Of a DNA stretch of 64,000 bases, positions 36,101 to 49,369 are shown in pieces (the stretch's first letter is position 1; every line of letters starts with the position of its first letter). Source of the stretch: Xenia sp. Carnegie-2017 (taxonomy: Eukaryota; Cnidaria; Anthozoa; Malacalcyonacea; Xeniidae); NCBI RefSeq assembly GCF_021976095.1, contig NW_025813526.1, forward strand, positions 16,483,233-16,547,232, in the 5' to 3' direction. The notes below the pieces were generated by a model. It searched no databases and had not been told where the DNA came from. It worked only from the letters and a program-made list of their open reading frames with translations. Position numbers and translations under genes: made by a program.

Positions 36101-39100
36101 TTGTTTATTTCAAGATCATCATATTTCTAGTCTATATTTTTCGTATAGCAACATTGCACATTTCATGTGCACCCATATTAAAAATATAGTATGCATATTG
36201 TAATACGAGTTTACTTCCTAAATGATAATAACCACTAAAATCACCTATAGTCGTTTGGTTTTCGTTTGAAGAAAAATGTACGAAACCATGACGCATGCTA
36301 GAAACATGTAAAACAAGCAACGTTGAAAGGTCAAGGCCACAGTGTAATAATCTGGATTTTGTTTCTCAAAATCCAGATTATTGGATGTTGTTAATACACC
36401 ATTATTATTAATAGAGAACACACCATTTGGGTCGCCCTTATACACAGTATAAAAACTCTGTGTAGTGGATTTGGTTGCTGCATTGATGCTCCCAATGTAA
36501 GTTTCATGTTGAACACTTTCCTTGACTGTGAAAAAATACAAATGCCTTTCAAAGACAGGTAGCTCATCATCAAACAGTATAATAGTGATATATACCAGAG
36601 ATGCAGCAGTCACGTGATTAGTCTCTGCTATTTTTTGAGCACTTAATGACATTAAAAATGAATGACGTTGCAAGACCTCCGTGCATCAAAAATGTATGAA
36701 ATTTTGAATTTTCATTAGCTTTTTCAACTCTGTTGCTAACATTTTTCTACAAATCATTTTACAATCATTCGTTAATAGTATTTTTTTCTTTATACCAGCC
36801 AATGCTAATATTCGTGTGGTATTTCTCATTTGAATCTTTCTTGTTTGATAGAAACCTTCACATTTATCCAATCTACGATGGTTATTGGCACCACCTGGTC
36901 ATCATCCTCACTCTGATGACTGAGAGGATTTTTCTTGATGGTACTATGATTTTAAACGAAACTATGGTCAATAATTCATTACTTTTACTACGCGGTGGAG
37001 GTGTTGTCGCTATTGGTCAAAAACTTGAGTGCGAGAATGCTGTTTTTGATCCAAATATTTCGTTTGTTGGTAAAATAAATAATTTAAATTTATGGAAGTA
37101 TGACGTGACACGCAACACATCATGTACCATCAAGGGACTAGAAGATGATTGTACTATAGAGCCACATAAACAAATAATTCAGTGGAGAGATCTTGACATT
37201 TTTTCGAGCGGAAATGTTTCAAGATCGTTAACAATTGGTAAGTAATAATTGTTTCAACAATTTCTAAACGTGAAGCCTCAAATACAAAATAGTAATAAAC
37301 AAGAGGATTTCTGTGCTTTTATTGCAACTAAACAAGAGCCCTATTAGTCATATACTTTTTTTAATCAAATTTCTAAGTTGAATATCAAAAGCATTATTTG
37401 AATATTTTCCTCAAAAACGAAAAAAATTATTTTAAAATTTAAAAGGCATGAAAAAAATGTAAAATTTAAATAACATTAAATATACTATACAATAAATTAA
37501 GAAACGACAAGAAAATTTGCGCCATATTCAAAAGAAATAACAATAAAATCAGAAAATAAAGTAAATGCGATATGTAAAAAGTGCTTATCATTTATACAGA
37601 GAGCATTCTGTATCGCTCTGATCAGTGCATTGTTGCTGCAAAGTGCAAGCTAATTGGTCTTTATAGCAAAGAAACGACCATGTTTTTTTGCAAAATTCGC
37701 GCTATTGGTATTACTTAAGGCTCATTTCCACTTAGTCGAAAATGTTGCGCGGTCGACTGTTACAGCACGATGTTCGAAATACGCATGAGCCTTACAAAGA
37801 CATCAAGAGCGCCCAATCGCTAAAAAAGTAGATAAACTACTTTTCCGTTAGCCAAAGTCAAATTTACATAGTTTCAAGTAAACAAATATGGCGGACGACA
37901 GCAGGAGTGATCAAAATTTCAAGTGGACGACCAAGAAGAGTTTCAAGCAAGCCTTGATTTAACATTTACACCAATTGCACAAAGCCTTTTCACTTATCAA
38001 ACAAACAAAGTCTACAATGTGGAAATGATTATAGATTTAGGGAAAGAACGACGATTTTTATGGAATAAAGCCTCCCAATCTTACAAAGATCAAAGAAAAA
38101 AAAAGAATACCTGGGCTAATATGGCTTGTCTGTTGTAAAAAGACAGTAAGTAATGTTTTCATATTTTCCAAATGCAAATGAAAAGTGACTGTTTTAAATG
38201 AAATTCAAATGGAAACAATCAAACGTCTTTAAGCATTTCACTTACTAAAGACTTTCTTATTGTATATTAAACAATTTGATTAAAAGAACTCAGATGCCAA
38301 AAGTGTATTGCCAATGTCCTTTATATAAATATGTTTTCTACCCTTCCCAACGTTTCTCTTCTTTCTTCTCCTTTAAGGACAAAATTTTCCCAAACCTCTG
38401 ACGCACTACCTCTGGAGCACTAGGTAATATCCACTCCCCGATTTACTGGCAACCAAGTTTCCTGCCCTGCGTTATCGAGCATTTTTGCTCACATTAACGC
38501 AGCTGCATACACCCCCAACTTAGACGAATTTAAAATAATTTCTTCTTCTCGTGATTCCTATGAACTGTCCATTTATGAGAGCCTCCTAGTCAACAAATAC
38601 AAGCCTTCACTTAACGCGAGAGGCAGTTCCATTCCACTTAACCTCTTTTAAATTCACTTTATATTACTTCCTAACTTTCTTATCATGTAAGCCATTTGAC
38701 ACCACCTCCTTTAGTAATTTAACACCTTATGTAAATATAAATTCTTGTCTTAACATCCTATTAAATATTACTTGTCTAAAGATGTCTTGAGTTAAGACAA
38801 AACATCACAATATATTCAATTTCGTATTACGGTGGCCCAGAAAGCTTAACCAATCTAAAATATTTCGGAACACAAAACAAATTATTCAAACCTTAAAAAG
38901 ATATAAACAATGAAAGAAATATTTCACAACACAAGCACTAGAAATAAACAACGCATCTAATTGTTTACAGCAGAAACAATGTTTCTCACAAGGGAAGCAA
39001 TAAAGTCGCATTGCAAGCACAAAAACTCACATTACGCACAAAAACAAAATTTGACAAAATGCAAATGTTTTCACAACGGAAGTTAATACAACCGGAAATT

Positions 39101-42100
39101 GGACAGAAGCAATAGCAGACAGCGTGCTTCGGGAAGTTTTTTCAAAATGTATTGCTGTAAATGTGGTCTGAGACCCCACAATTTTCAAATTTTTGTTGGA
39201 AATGTAAAAACCCTAGGAAAGACAAAACAACAGAAGCATCAAGCGAAAAGTTAACTATGCTATGGAGCATAGTTAAATTTTAAGAACAAAGTTAAATATG
39301 GCGGCTTAGCTTCTCAAAGACAATTATGGGCGAGATATTGTTAATCAACAAGTTTTTACCTTGAGTTTTTAATCACATTGGTATCTTCCATGGCAAAGGC
39401 TTTTAGAATAAGATCTTTATGGTCGGTGTATTATATTCGTCAGTGCTGTAAACATTCCAAGTTTTGCAGAAAAAAAAAACAGCCAACAACTTATCCGCGT
39501 AACAAATCCCTTTTTACTCAAGAGCATCTGCATAATTGCATTTTGTGTTATCTTTTCTTTGCATCCGGTAGCTCTTTCAACTCATAAGCGAGACTCTCAA
39601 TTGAGATAGAGTCACTTCTTTAAGATTAATGCACATAACTTGCTGACATTGTCTTACAAACACGTACAATTCTTTCAATGACAAAAAAAAGAAAGAATGT
39701 TTATCGAGCAATGAATCCTATAGCCTTGGATTTATCAAATATTCAAATTGCGGGTTTTTCCCTATGCATTTTGCTTGATTTGAATATCCTATGCATCATA
39801 TAAATTCGTTGCTCTATATATGTGTGACTTATGTCTATACATACATTTCTTTCAAGCATTTTACTTAGCTGTTATAAACAGAAACAAAACGACCTTTTCC
39901 TTTGTCACCATCAATCTCTCAGTTTTAAATTCTGTCAAAGCAAAGCCATTCAAATATTTGAATCCCTATACATCGAACACAATATGAATCAATTTGAGAC
40001 GAGTTCATTGTTTCGTTCCCCCAAGTCCATTATATATAATTGGTTTAAGAAAGAAAGAAGTCCTTGCAAAGACTCATATTCATCAACATCGTACTGTACT
40101 ACACAGAAGATAAAGGTCGATTTACTTGAGAAAAATCTAAAGTATATGCTCCAATTTGATCCGGTTACCATGTCACCGTTAGGTTATGTTGAGTTTGATG
40201 ACGTGGCCATGATAAATAATCACACTGATGTCTGGAGGTTTTATTACATTTATTCCCACACATAGAAGAAAGACTACCACACGACAACTAACCGATACAC
40301 ATAATGATACAGTGGTCTTTTTTGGTGGTCTTTTCCATTTCTAAGTGCACAGTAGCTAATAATTTAGAAAAAAATAAGTTCCATGCAAAATATTTACTTT
40401 GCCAGGATTTGATGTAATAAAATCAACGAGACTCCAAGTTCTTACAGAAAATTTTCTAAAATATTTTTGTAGAAATATCGGGGGTTCGTTTTGACTTTCT
40501 TATAGATTTCATGTATGTAAGCAAATTTAAAATTCACTTATTGAGGGTGCTCTCATTGTTTTACTTTTATTTTGAAAAAAGCAAGATTTTCATTAAAAAA
40601 TTAGCTTTAAGTGCATGCATATTAATAAGGAAGATATGAGGAGGAAATGATTGTTTTCTTTACAACAAACTCAAAGAAAGTATACGTGAATAAAATATCA
40701 GTTTATTTGAATAAAGAATATAACAGAACTTTTCCTTTTAGACCTTGGTAAACCACAGTCTTGCATAAACGCAGGCTGGCAGAAATCATTTAACAAAAAA
40801 GGTTGGTCAACTTGTGGGTCCAACAACAAATTCATAACTGGTTTTAGGCGCCTTCAGTTCAACAGTACAAATCGTGATGGCATTAAGAAACTCCAACAAG
40901 CTAAATGCTGTTCGTCAAATAATATATATAAAGGGCAAAGTAGCATATGTCAAAATGTTAGCTGGCAAACCTCTAAAACTAAGTAAGTATATTTGATAGA
41001 ATACCAATTAGCACTTTGAGGAGGGTTTAAAAAGTAATTAAAAATGTTAAGCAAAAAAATACTACATCTAATTTTGTCATTTATAAAATTTCCTACGTTA
41101 TACAATGTCTTTTCTAAGCTGTTATTGTGATAAAATATTTGATAATTAGTCAGCATTTGATAAAGAAAGCAAAGCCTTCCCCCAAATAGCAAAAATAGTT
41201 TACTTATTTGTTGGGTTCTGTAGGTACTTATGAACTAAAAGCCTGACAGATATATTTTTTATGTAATTTAACCAAGTCGTTACACCGTAAACTTTCAAAA
41301 TCCAAGACACAGTAAGACATAGTTTGTTCTATGTCGTTTTAAGACTTTTATAGAATATTTGAACGAATGGAATTGATAAATTCTATTTTCTTTTGATTTC
41401 AATATCGTATTTTAGAAATAACATTTGGGGTGTTTGCTCTTATGGTTATTTTTTAAATGGTCTCTATCGCGCACAAGGCCGTAACTTACACAATATTGAG
41501 AAAGGAAAATGTTGCAAACCAGTCAATCATCCAGACAAGTATGGTGATTGTTACGATGAAGACATCAGTGAAAAGTTTAACAAAAAAGGATGGGCAATAT
41601 GCAAAAAAGCTGGTTATTACATAACAGGATTATTCAGAAGTCCAGGAGGTGACTGGCTACACAACATTGACAAATTAAAATGCTGCAAAATGGTTGAAGG
41701 TATATAATTTTTCTTGCTGACAAAAAATTTTTTTACAAAATATTTGTTTTACATAGAACATTAACCCTCTTAATTATTGATTACGTCATGACCGTTATAA
41801 AAAATACTAGTTTTTCAATAATTTTTCGCACCGCGTCTCAAGTGTGTCTAATGACATCGTCAGGATTTTATAAATTATATATCGCACTATTGTATAATAT
41901 ATCAAAGAACTTTAATACTATGAGAAGGGCTTCAATATATTATTCAAACGTAGATAAATTTATATTTTCTTATATTACACAGCATTATTTTAACACAATC
42001 CTCATAAAACACAAAAATTTTTTGTCCTAAATAACCAAATAATATTGTCGACGAGGAGCTACATGATAAAATATCAATAACAGATTATAAAGTGTGAAAT

Positions 42101-45100
42101 TTTAAATGATCTATGCATTTAGAAGCATTGCCTTGAAGTCGACCTACTACTTAACCATAAACAAGTCTGCGAGTTTAAAATAGAGCATTTGTAACATCGT
42201 CGGCAGTTGGAATATTGCACAGTTTGCAATTTTCTGACACAGTGGATAGGATGCTAAGTCAATCATAGCTCAAATATTTTACACGAGTGACGCCTTAAGA
42301 CCTGGATCTACAGTGTAGCCATAGTTTTGTTGCGCAAAGACTGTGATATCGCAAGAGAAAGTATAGAAAGTAATAGGAATAGACCTTGCCAAAATCAATT
42401 ATATGATTACATATAATATGTACAATGGTCTCATACTAGGGCGCAGTCTGTGACACAAAAAGTCTCTTAGGAAACGATTGTTGTTCTCCATCTGGCACTC
42501 TATTTCAACACAATAGATAAGTAGAATATGTAATGGAAAGTGATAGTTCACTTGTTTCCACCTTCAAAGTATTTCACCATTGAAATATCATTTATTTGAT
42601 GTCTTTCGCAATCGATCAACGCCATTTTGATAACGCAATTTTAGCGATACTTGATGTTGAATACGAAATAAAATGCCCATTCTTCACTTTTACATTCATT
42701 TCTAAATGAAGTTTCGCAAAAATCCGCTGTTCAGGCAAGCTTCAACCAGAAAGCTTTTGATAAGTGCAAGTTGCAAAACTTGGCAGACAAGAAACTATGG
42801 TATGTTACCCCCAAAAATAATTGTTCTAATTCCACATTATATGCCACATTATTCCTCCAAAATAGCGAACTATAGTATGCGCTGGCGTTATCTCCTTCAT
42901 AAATATAAAACACAGGAGCACATTAAAAACCATAATTTAATACCAGCATAATATTAATTTACTAAATATACTGTATAATAAAATTTAACATACTTTGAGG
43001 TATATAGCCCGGCCTACTCTTAATATTTAGTATAAAGTAAGCAGTGGAATTCTGAGAAGAATGTTATTGGGGGGCGATCCCTTTCTGCAAGAAATACAAC
43101 TCTCCTTCCAAATACAATACTTTAGAAACGAGGGCCAAACATTAGAACCATGCATAATAGGTTCGATTCATAACATAAACCTCCAAGGAAATGCTTTCCT
43201 TGAAAGTTTTTATATTAAGAAGCCATAAAATTTAATTTCACTTACTTTAATTTTATTAACCTATTATCAAAACTCCACGACCCATATTCCCATTTTTTTC
43301 TTCAAAAAACTATAGGTAGGTGCTGTTTGGCCAACTGCCCCTCTGTCAGCAAGCCACTGGCTGTAGATATAAACTGTCAATTGTATGATATTTATCTTAG
43401 TTTTCTAATCAGCTGTTGCGTCATTCAACTAGAGCTCTAGGTAACATCTAGTTTGACAAAATTAATATTTTTGTCATTTCTATGGTGAAGATCAAACGTA
43501 CTAAGTTTATCATCACCATTATGTTTTTGTAACCCTTCTCATCATCATCATATTCAAACATTGCATTCTTACAATAACAGCAGAAACACAATTAGGTTCA
43601 ATTTCAGTAAATCTTTATGCAAACATATGGTCGATTATTTAGTCTTATAATTACGCTTAACATTTAGATTCAAGCAAACGTTGATGACTAAAGAAATTTC
43701 CTTTTCATGCTGGGCTTTTATTTTGATGATGTATTGCCTCCAACAAAAAATATCCAAGTCTAACTTATATATATACAGCATATTTTCGATAAGAAGGAAT
43801 ATATCTTCTCTCACCAGCTGGTCAAGAATGGCAGTTTCATGATAGAACACTACGATAACTTAGATGGCCAGGCACTGGTTCCTCAAAGTTTGAATCCTTA
43901 TCCTGAATGTAAGTGTGAACTAAATGCTCGACCATGCACAAGGGTTAATTTCAAATGGACTTTTTTTGGCTCCTTTATTAATTGCGTGAATGCACCTTGG
44001 AAATAACGATGATAATCATTTTAGTGCTAAATGTCAAAAACAGCGCGAATAGATTGACTAAATACTGATTGAAAAGCCGGGATCAATATCTTACATTTTC
44101 TTTTAATCCCTATAGCATACTTGAATATTAAAAGTTTCTCTTGTGTTTTATGCACATGAAAGACAAAACGCCTGAACATAATATACTTGGCTATTTGAAA
44201 GGTTTTACGAAGCATCTAATCTGGAATTAGAACAATTCGTTTTTCGGGTAATATTCCATAGTTCGTTGTCTGCTAAGTTTCGCATCTTTTCAGCTTAAAC
44301 ACAAAAATTAATGGTTCGAAGAATTTCAGAAAATATAGTGTTCAGAACTAACACAAATGTCCGCTTTACTCCGTAACGCGTTGCCGTAAAATGGGGACAT
44401 CACGTTCCAGATTATTCAAAAAAATATTCTTCTTAAAGGAGAAATGGTCTAAAATATCTCAAATGAGTTTAAGGGCATGTTTTCATTTTATTCCAGTTTG
44501 AAAACTTTAAATTTTTTGCTCAAAACACTGATAAGGCCATCCATAGCTTTCTGGTTGCCTGAACAGCGGATTTTGAACAGCGGAGTTGAAGCTTGCCTGA
44601 ACAGTGGATTTTAGCGAAACTTCATTTAGAAATGTGTGTAAAACTGCAAAACCTGCATTTTATGTCGTACTCAACATCAAGTATCCCTGAAATTACGTTA
44701 TCAAAATTGCGTTGATCGATTGTGAAAGACATCAAATTATTGATGTTTCAATGGTGAAATACTCTAAAACTGCGGGTCTTTGAAGTGGAAACAAGTGAAT
44801 TATCACTTTCCATTACTTATTCTACTTATCTATTGTATTAAAATGCAGTGCCAGATGGAGGGGCAACGAAACTGAACGATAATCGGCAACAAAATACGAC
44901 CAATACACTGCGAGTTTTAATATTCCGTGACAACTAAGTCACAATTTCAGTTTTTTTAATGCTCAGGAGGATATTTCCATCAGGATGTCGAAGCTGTAGA
45001 AACTTGTGAACGCTTTTTGGTGCAAGAGAAACCTTGAACAAGCAAAATTAGAATAACGTCGAAGAGCATGATGTTGTGATTTTTAAAATTGCCATTTCTG

Positions 45101-48100
45101 CAGAGTCAGAATGACACAATGACTATTGCTTTGTGAAACAGTAAGGGCAGTTTCTGACGTATTTACTTGCTATAGATGATCACTCAATAATGCTTATGGC
45201 CCTTAATGATTTATGTATGAAATGGAATTAATTTGATGGTCAGTCACTCAGAGGAGGCAACACATTCTTTAGATAAAGCCATTACGACGGGTTCAAAGGA
45301 GCTACATCCTATGTCCAACAGAATAACGTACTGGCTAGGATAACGCGTTAATTTTGTTTGGAAATGATTGAGAGTTAGAGGGAGAAAGTGATCGTTTTTT
45401 AGATTTGATTGATTATTCTTTTAGACCTTCCTATTGCAAATATCCAACTATTTCAGATACGGAAGAATATAAGGATGTGTGAACATTGTCCGCATAGTGC
45501 TCAGGCAATTTAATTTATGTAATATTCTTCTTTATTGTAAAATATTTGTGATTTACTCGTGAAAGAAGTAAGAATTAAATTGGTTAGGTTAGTTTACGAA
45601 TGTTATATTATCACTTTGCTAACTTGCACGAAAGTCACTCTAGTTAGTTACTTTCATGATTTATACATAAAAATATAGTCATATGAGCCACCTTTGTCAG
45701 AAATAGCCTAGACAAATCACTTATTCATGAAAGTACTTCATGTTCTTATATTTTTAACAATTTACTAAAAGTTAAATATCATATTTTCTTTGTAAGTGGT
45801 AACCAAACTTTGTATGTAGTGATAAATTTTGCTCTTCAAACAATTTTAAGCATACGTTTATTTGTGAATTATTTTCTACCACATGGGCTTGTTAGGAGAA
45901 ATTAGGGACATTGTCAGATGATGAGCCTCATGTTATCATTGTAGAAATAAATGCTTCCATTGTCCAATCTTTTTTAAGTGGGTGTAGCTCCTCCACATCA
46001 TCTGCTGTAAGGTCAAAATTTCATTTTATCGATGGTCGATAAAAACCATTGTCCAAAATTATTTTAATGAAAGAAATTGCACAATTTTGTTATTATGAGC
46101 CTGGTGTTGATAAATTATTTAAAGTATTTCCTGGCACCGCAACATCCGAATTTGCCGAACTCTCTGCAAATCAGTGTACACTGCTGCAAGGTTGCAAAGT
46201 GTAAAGTGGATACATACACTACCAACAACTTTATTGAAATGGACTAAGGCAATCCTTATAGTATAATTTTGATAGCTTTCTACACACATGTGATAAGGGG
46301 TAGTGGCATTGGTATGGGTCTTTGATTTTACCATTAAATGTATTAGCTTCATTCATATATTCATTATTTCATGCATACAACCTTTGCTCTTTTTCGTTAC
46401 TATCATGATGCTATTACAATTGAAACAAACGAACGAATAAGAATAAAGCCCACATAGCGACTCGGTCACAAAAATTAACCGCTTTTCTAAATTGAAATGT
46501 TTTACTGCGCTACATTTAGGTACAATTTGGTAATAATAAATTTATTATTGCAACTTTGCGTATAAAATATCCCTTAGCTTAAATATATTTGTGCAACGCG
46601 TAAAAAATTGAACAAACAAACCTCTTAAACCTCTCTAACCAAATAAATGTATTTGTCATCTTACCTGAGAGGTTAAACTCAGGCTAAACATTCTTATGCG
46701 ATCGTCTACACTATTTTGCAATCCCCCAACGAATGACATTCCATATTATGGATTTAGCCATTGACCAGATCACACAAAAGGACATAGGGTTGCTGTAGCT
46801 TTTGTTAAGATGGCTATTCTAAAATATACTGCAGCAATGCGTGCTTATGCCTACAAGAAGGAAAAAATGTAAATTTATTTTTATTAATATCATTAATACA
46901 AAAACAACTCAGAGTAAATAAGAAAGTTATTTACAACGTGAGATATATATAATACATAACTATCACATAAGTTAGGGCATAGGTATAACCTAATTAGTAA
47001 AAAAAACTTAGCGATTAGTTATAGAATGTGCGTTCTGCGTTTTGATGATAATATAAGGAAATTAAAGTTTGAAAATAGCGCTAAACAAATGCACTTGTTT
47101 GTTCAGGTCACCTTCGAATTTGTGTACGTATAGTATTTTTTTTAACTTTGAAAGGCATTGGAAAATTGGCAGTATCATTTTTGTACGTTGCTACCCTGCT
47201 AAAATTCTAGGCCATCCCTTATCCTAATGTCATCTTTTTTCCATAAAAATGTGCTTTAAAAATGTACTTTTGCTTGAACTAGTAGTTTCTTTCAGGTCCA
47301 CGACTGGCAAGCAAGTTTGATGGTGACAATACACATCAATATGGAATATATCTCAACACTTTCAAGCAATTCAATGCATTTTCAATATCATTTTGGATCA
47401 TAATGTCTGGTGATGTTTATTACGATACCCAAGAAGCATCGATAATATCTTATGCATTTAAAAAATGGCGAACTCTATGCTAACGCTCTGGTGTTTTATA
47501 TTTCAAACAAGAAGTTCTCTGTGGTTATTTTTCACTCAGATTTTAGGTAAAAAGAAATTACATTATACCTAAAGTGTAATTGACTCTTTAAAAAATTACT
47601 TAGAGATGCAGAAGGAAATGGAAATGGACCTTTTCCATTTTCATGAGTCATTTGACAACTTTTGACTTTTTCTAAACCATTAAGTAACTCCTCAACAAAA
47701 AAATGTTATTGACATAACAAAAAAGATTTTAGAAAGTGGTAGCTAGAAGTGATGGAACGTTTTCCATCTTTTTATGGTTAATTTCTGACTTGATATCATA
47801 TAAATTTTTCTACACCTTTTAGAACTGACATTAGTAATATATTTGATGGAAAAGAACATCATATTATGATCACGTGGCAAAAGGTTAATGGAGAAATGAT
47901 CATTTACAAAGACGGCGAACAAAAATATTCAAAAATTGTTGCAAAAGGTCGAGCTCTACTAGCAGGAGGGGTATGGGTGGTTGGACAGGATCAAGACACT
48001 CTTGGTGGAGGATTTGAGAATCGTGACTCTTTCAAAGGAATTATAGATGCTGTATACATATGGGACAAAATTTTGTCGATCGATGAGATAAAGCTTCTGG

Positions 48101-48201
48101 CAAAAAACTGTAATGCATATTTAATTGGATATAGTATTGGTTACCATGACTTTGAATTTACTAATACTACTAATCGTGTTGTGCCAACTTGCTCCACATA
48201 A
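33197..48201 (+). CDS. Secreted PAN / pentraxin-like / Cys-repeat / pentraxin-like protein
   Basis: Nine exons agree in phase: 33197-33305, 33417-33649, 33854-33884, 33955-34186, 36852-37237, 40742-40982, 41416-41699, 47296-47546, 47823-48201. The predicted product, allowing for one extra base in exon 8, is about 714 aa. In order: signal peptide (ILLCLLYVLGSSNC, residues 1-25); PAN/apple-like domain (about 27-113: VQNEIECIVKCFKEPCCQSL); pentraxin/LamG-like domain (about 126-320: MTLAFWVNTVTRR, DGYWHHLVII, GGGVVAIGQ, FVGKINNLNLW); three Cys-Cys repeats (about 331-505); second pentraxin-like domain (about 506-714: FSISFWIIMSGD, GKEHHIMITW, GGVWVVGQDQDTLGGGF, SFKGIIDAVYIWD). The GQDQDTLGGGF string is the classic pentraxin signature. 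It is probably an extracellular recognition protein; ligand unknown. The A-run in exon 8 (47458-47464) shifts the frame, so the end may be non-functional, polymorphic or misread. Confidence 0.85.
34828..36240 (+). other. Intron 4 of the PAN/pentraxin-like gene, nothing recognised
   Basis: AT-rich; short frames only. No element end identified. Confidence 0.35.
36310..36640 (-). pseudogene. Cadherin-repeat fragment inside intron 4, antisense
   Basis: The minus strand reads one cadherin repeat: DDELPVFERHLYFFTVKE, then IGSINAATKS, GVFSINNNGVLTTSNNLDFE, and KQNPDYYTVAL. This matches the family pattern (D-x-N-D-x-x-P-x-F, tV-x-E, F-x-I, G-x-i-x-t, LD-x-E, Y-x-l). The first calcium motif is altered (FDDELP instead of DxNDxxP) and the repeat ends abruptly after TVAL with no A-x-D. 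No splice sites fit it to neighbours. It is most likely a captured exon piece of a cadherin gene. Confidence 0.65.
37716..38140 (+). mobile_element. PIF/Harbinger-type 5' end with MADF-like accessory ORF
   Basis: After a TAA trinucleotide, GGCTCATTTCCACTTAGTCG has the look of a Harbinger terminal repeat (TWA target, GG start). About 170 bases on, an ATG (37890) opens MADDSRSDQNFKWT. A second frame at 37923-38138 encodes VYNVEMIIDLGKERRFLWN, ASQSYKDQRKKKNTW and ANMACLL, the MADF/SANT pattern (W-n, YKd, KKxxxW) of the DNA-binding partner encoded by Harbinger elements. The two frames are offset by one base. No transposase or matching 3' terminal repeat was found nearby, so this is a truncated relic in intron 5. 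Confidence 0.5.
38400..38830 (+). mobile_element. Second PLE type: endonuclease C-terminus and 3' tail
   Basis: From about 38490 the plus strand reads HINAAAYTPNLDEFKIISSS, RDSYELSIYESLLVNKYK and LNARGSSIPLNLF before a stop near 38650. This is the characteristic end of GIY-YIG-bearing PLEs of a different lineage from the copies at 5, 13 and 26 kb. The tail holds AAAGATGTCTTGAGTTAAGACA followed by AAAAC near 38777-38806, a stem module equivalent to the one in the other family. The element is 5'-truncated and broken; it sits in intron 5. Confidence 0.65.
38831..39764 (+). other. Rest of intron 5 before the right arm
   Basis: No coding or element signal. A 24-bp palindrome AACTATGCTATGGAGCATAGTT lies near 39252. 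The segment is purine/pyrimidine-poor in structure and AT-rich. Confidence 0.35.
39831..40265 (+). other. Right-arm partner of the 144-codon frame
   Basis: See the left-arm frame at 29958-30392. It starts at an ATG 40 bases from the inner edge of the arm and ends YYIYSHT. It sits within intron 5 on the same strand as the gene. No splice sites link it to the flanking exons in phase, so I do not include it in the gene model. Confidence 0.25.
41896..43745. other. Right-arm-specific 1.85-kb segment
   Basis: Absent from the left arm, where the flanking blocks are adjacent. It contains one inverted copy of the repeat family noted at 42480-42770. No coding domain, terminal repeat or target duplication was recognised. 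It separates exon 7 from the decayed copy of the alternative last exon. Confidence 0.5.
42480..42770 (+). repeat. Repeat family copy 2
   Basis: Same family as 27340-27610 and in the same orientation, but located in the 1.85-kb segment of the right arm that has no left-arm counterpart. It therefore faces the arm-derived copy at 44580-44880, forming a smaller inverted repeat with a 1.8-kb spacer. Confidence 0.6.
43778..43870 (+). pseudogene. Decayed copy of the alternative last exon
   Basis: Aligns with the left-arm last exon (28307-28156): GCATATTTTCGAT, then CACCAG(C/T)TGGTCAAG, TGGCAGTTT, and the downstream AGTTTGAATCCTTAT. Here an in-frame TAA follows GCATATTTTCGA and several small changes have lost the frame. 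The left-arm exon is open to its normal stop. In the right arm the gene instead splices on to the pentraxin-like exons at 47296 and 47823. Confidence 0.7.
44580..44880 (-). repeat. Repeat family copy 3
   Basis: Inverted partner of 27340-27610 at the expected place in the right arm. A short internal duplication (CTTGCCTGAACAG occurs twice, near 44555 and 44594) is peculiar to this copy. Confidence 0.55.
46871..47295 (+). other. End of intron 7, nothing recognised
   Basis: Sequence between the outer edge of the right arm and exon 8. The acceptor is TTTCTTTCAG at 47286-47295. Confidence 0.4.
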
Positions 48202-49158
48202 ACATCACAGCTTTATTCCGTTTCTTTTCTGATATACTATTACAACTTGTAGATATTTCTATAGATTTCACTTTGTTTTAATAAGTTTTTATGTTAAGTT
48301 AACATATAACGATAGCTTCATGATGTAAGTAGGTTAAATGCACCGTTTTAATGGCATTATATAGATACTTAATATAATGTCCTTTCTTGTGAAGTTTGCT
48401 ATAAAAATCATAATAATTAATGATGATGTATGAAACTTGATATTTATAGAAAACTACGTCACCACTATTGATATCTTGGTAACTAGTAAGTTAAACGATA
48501 CTGGAATTTAAAAAGCCGTTAATTTTTTTTACTTAAGATGAATGTATATAATACACATTACTATTGGTCTGAACTTGCACGAGATTGATGATCTGTCAAG
48601 ATAGTGACGTTAATTGTCACTCGCACTGTTGTAGCTACAACAGATCTCATTCCGATCATTAAATGCATTGATTGACTAACAAAGAGTAGGGCACCTTTCA
48701 TCTCGTTCAAGTGAATTAAGTGAAGAAGTTTGATGCACACATTTAGTTTATGAGAGTTATGTATATTACCCCAGCTAAGAGTTTATTAATAGCATTTTTG
48801 ACCATCATGTTTCATCAAACGCGTAAAAATTAATAGTAGGGAGAAACTCTTAATAACCCCTAAACATAAAAAAATGTCCAAACGCCAAGCCGCTTGGAGT
48901 TGAGAACACTAAGTTGCCGTTCGTTGTTGCAAAAACAAAGGGAACATTTTCTATATAAATGCACTTTCAAGATTATACATCAGTAAAATCGATGAACGCC
49001 TGAAATCAAGCCTTAATGAAATCAAAAGTTCAATTAGATCTTTAAAATCCCACTATTCATAGTTGAGACTTCAGACCAGTTTCCCTAACATCCAATAAAT
49101 GACTGTTGCAATCAATTAGCAATCTAATTGATAATAAGCAATTTTTTGGGATTAAATG

Positions 49159-49363
49159 ACTTAATTCTTAATTTGTACTCATTTATATTTTCCATAAAAG
49201 GTATGAATATATGGACAAACCAGACACCTTAATTCTAAATTGGAGCTCATTTATATATTCTATAAATGATGTGAATATTTGAACACACATGGCACCCTAA
49301 TTCTAAAACTGTAGTCATTTATATGTTCAATGAATGGTATGAATATATGGGCACACTCGGTAC
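49159..49363 (+). repeat. Three tandem units of about 73-77 bp
   Basis: Each unit has CTTAATTCT(A/T)AA, CTCATTTATAT, then ATGAATATATGGACA or a variant and a CAC-rich end. It lies downstream of the PAN/pentraxin-like gene and directly before the LINE fragment, so it may be the 5' tandem region of that element. Confidence 0.6.
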
Positions 49364-49369
49364 CTGCAC

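Larger units (their letters stand above)
39765..46870. repeat. Right arm of giant inverted duplication
   Basis: Inverted partner of 23950-31170. It contains exons 6 and 7 of the PAN/pentraxin-like gene and most of its intron 7. Its inner edge falls inside that gene's intron 5, so the duplication captured only the Cys-repeat exons. About 1.85 kb at 41896-43745 has no counterpart in the left arm. The outer end near 46870 lies 425 bases before exon 8. Confidence 0.9.
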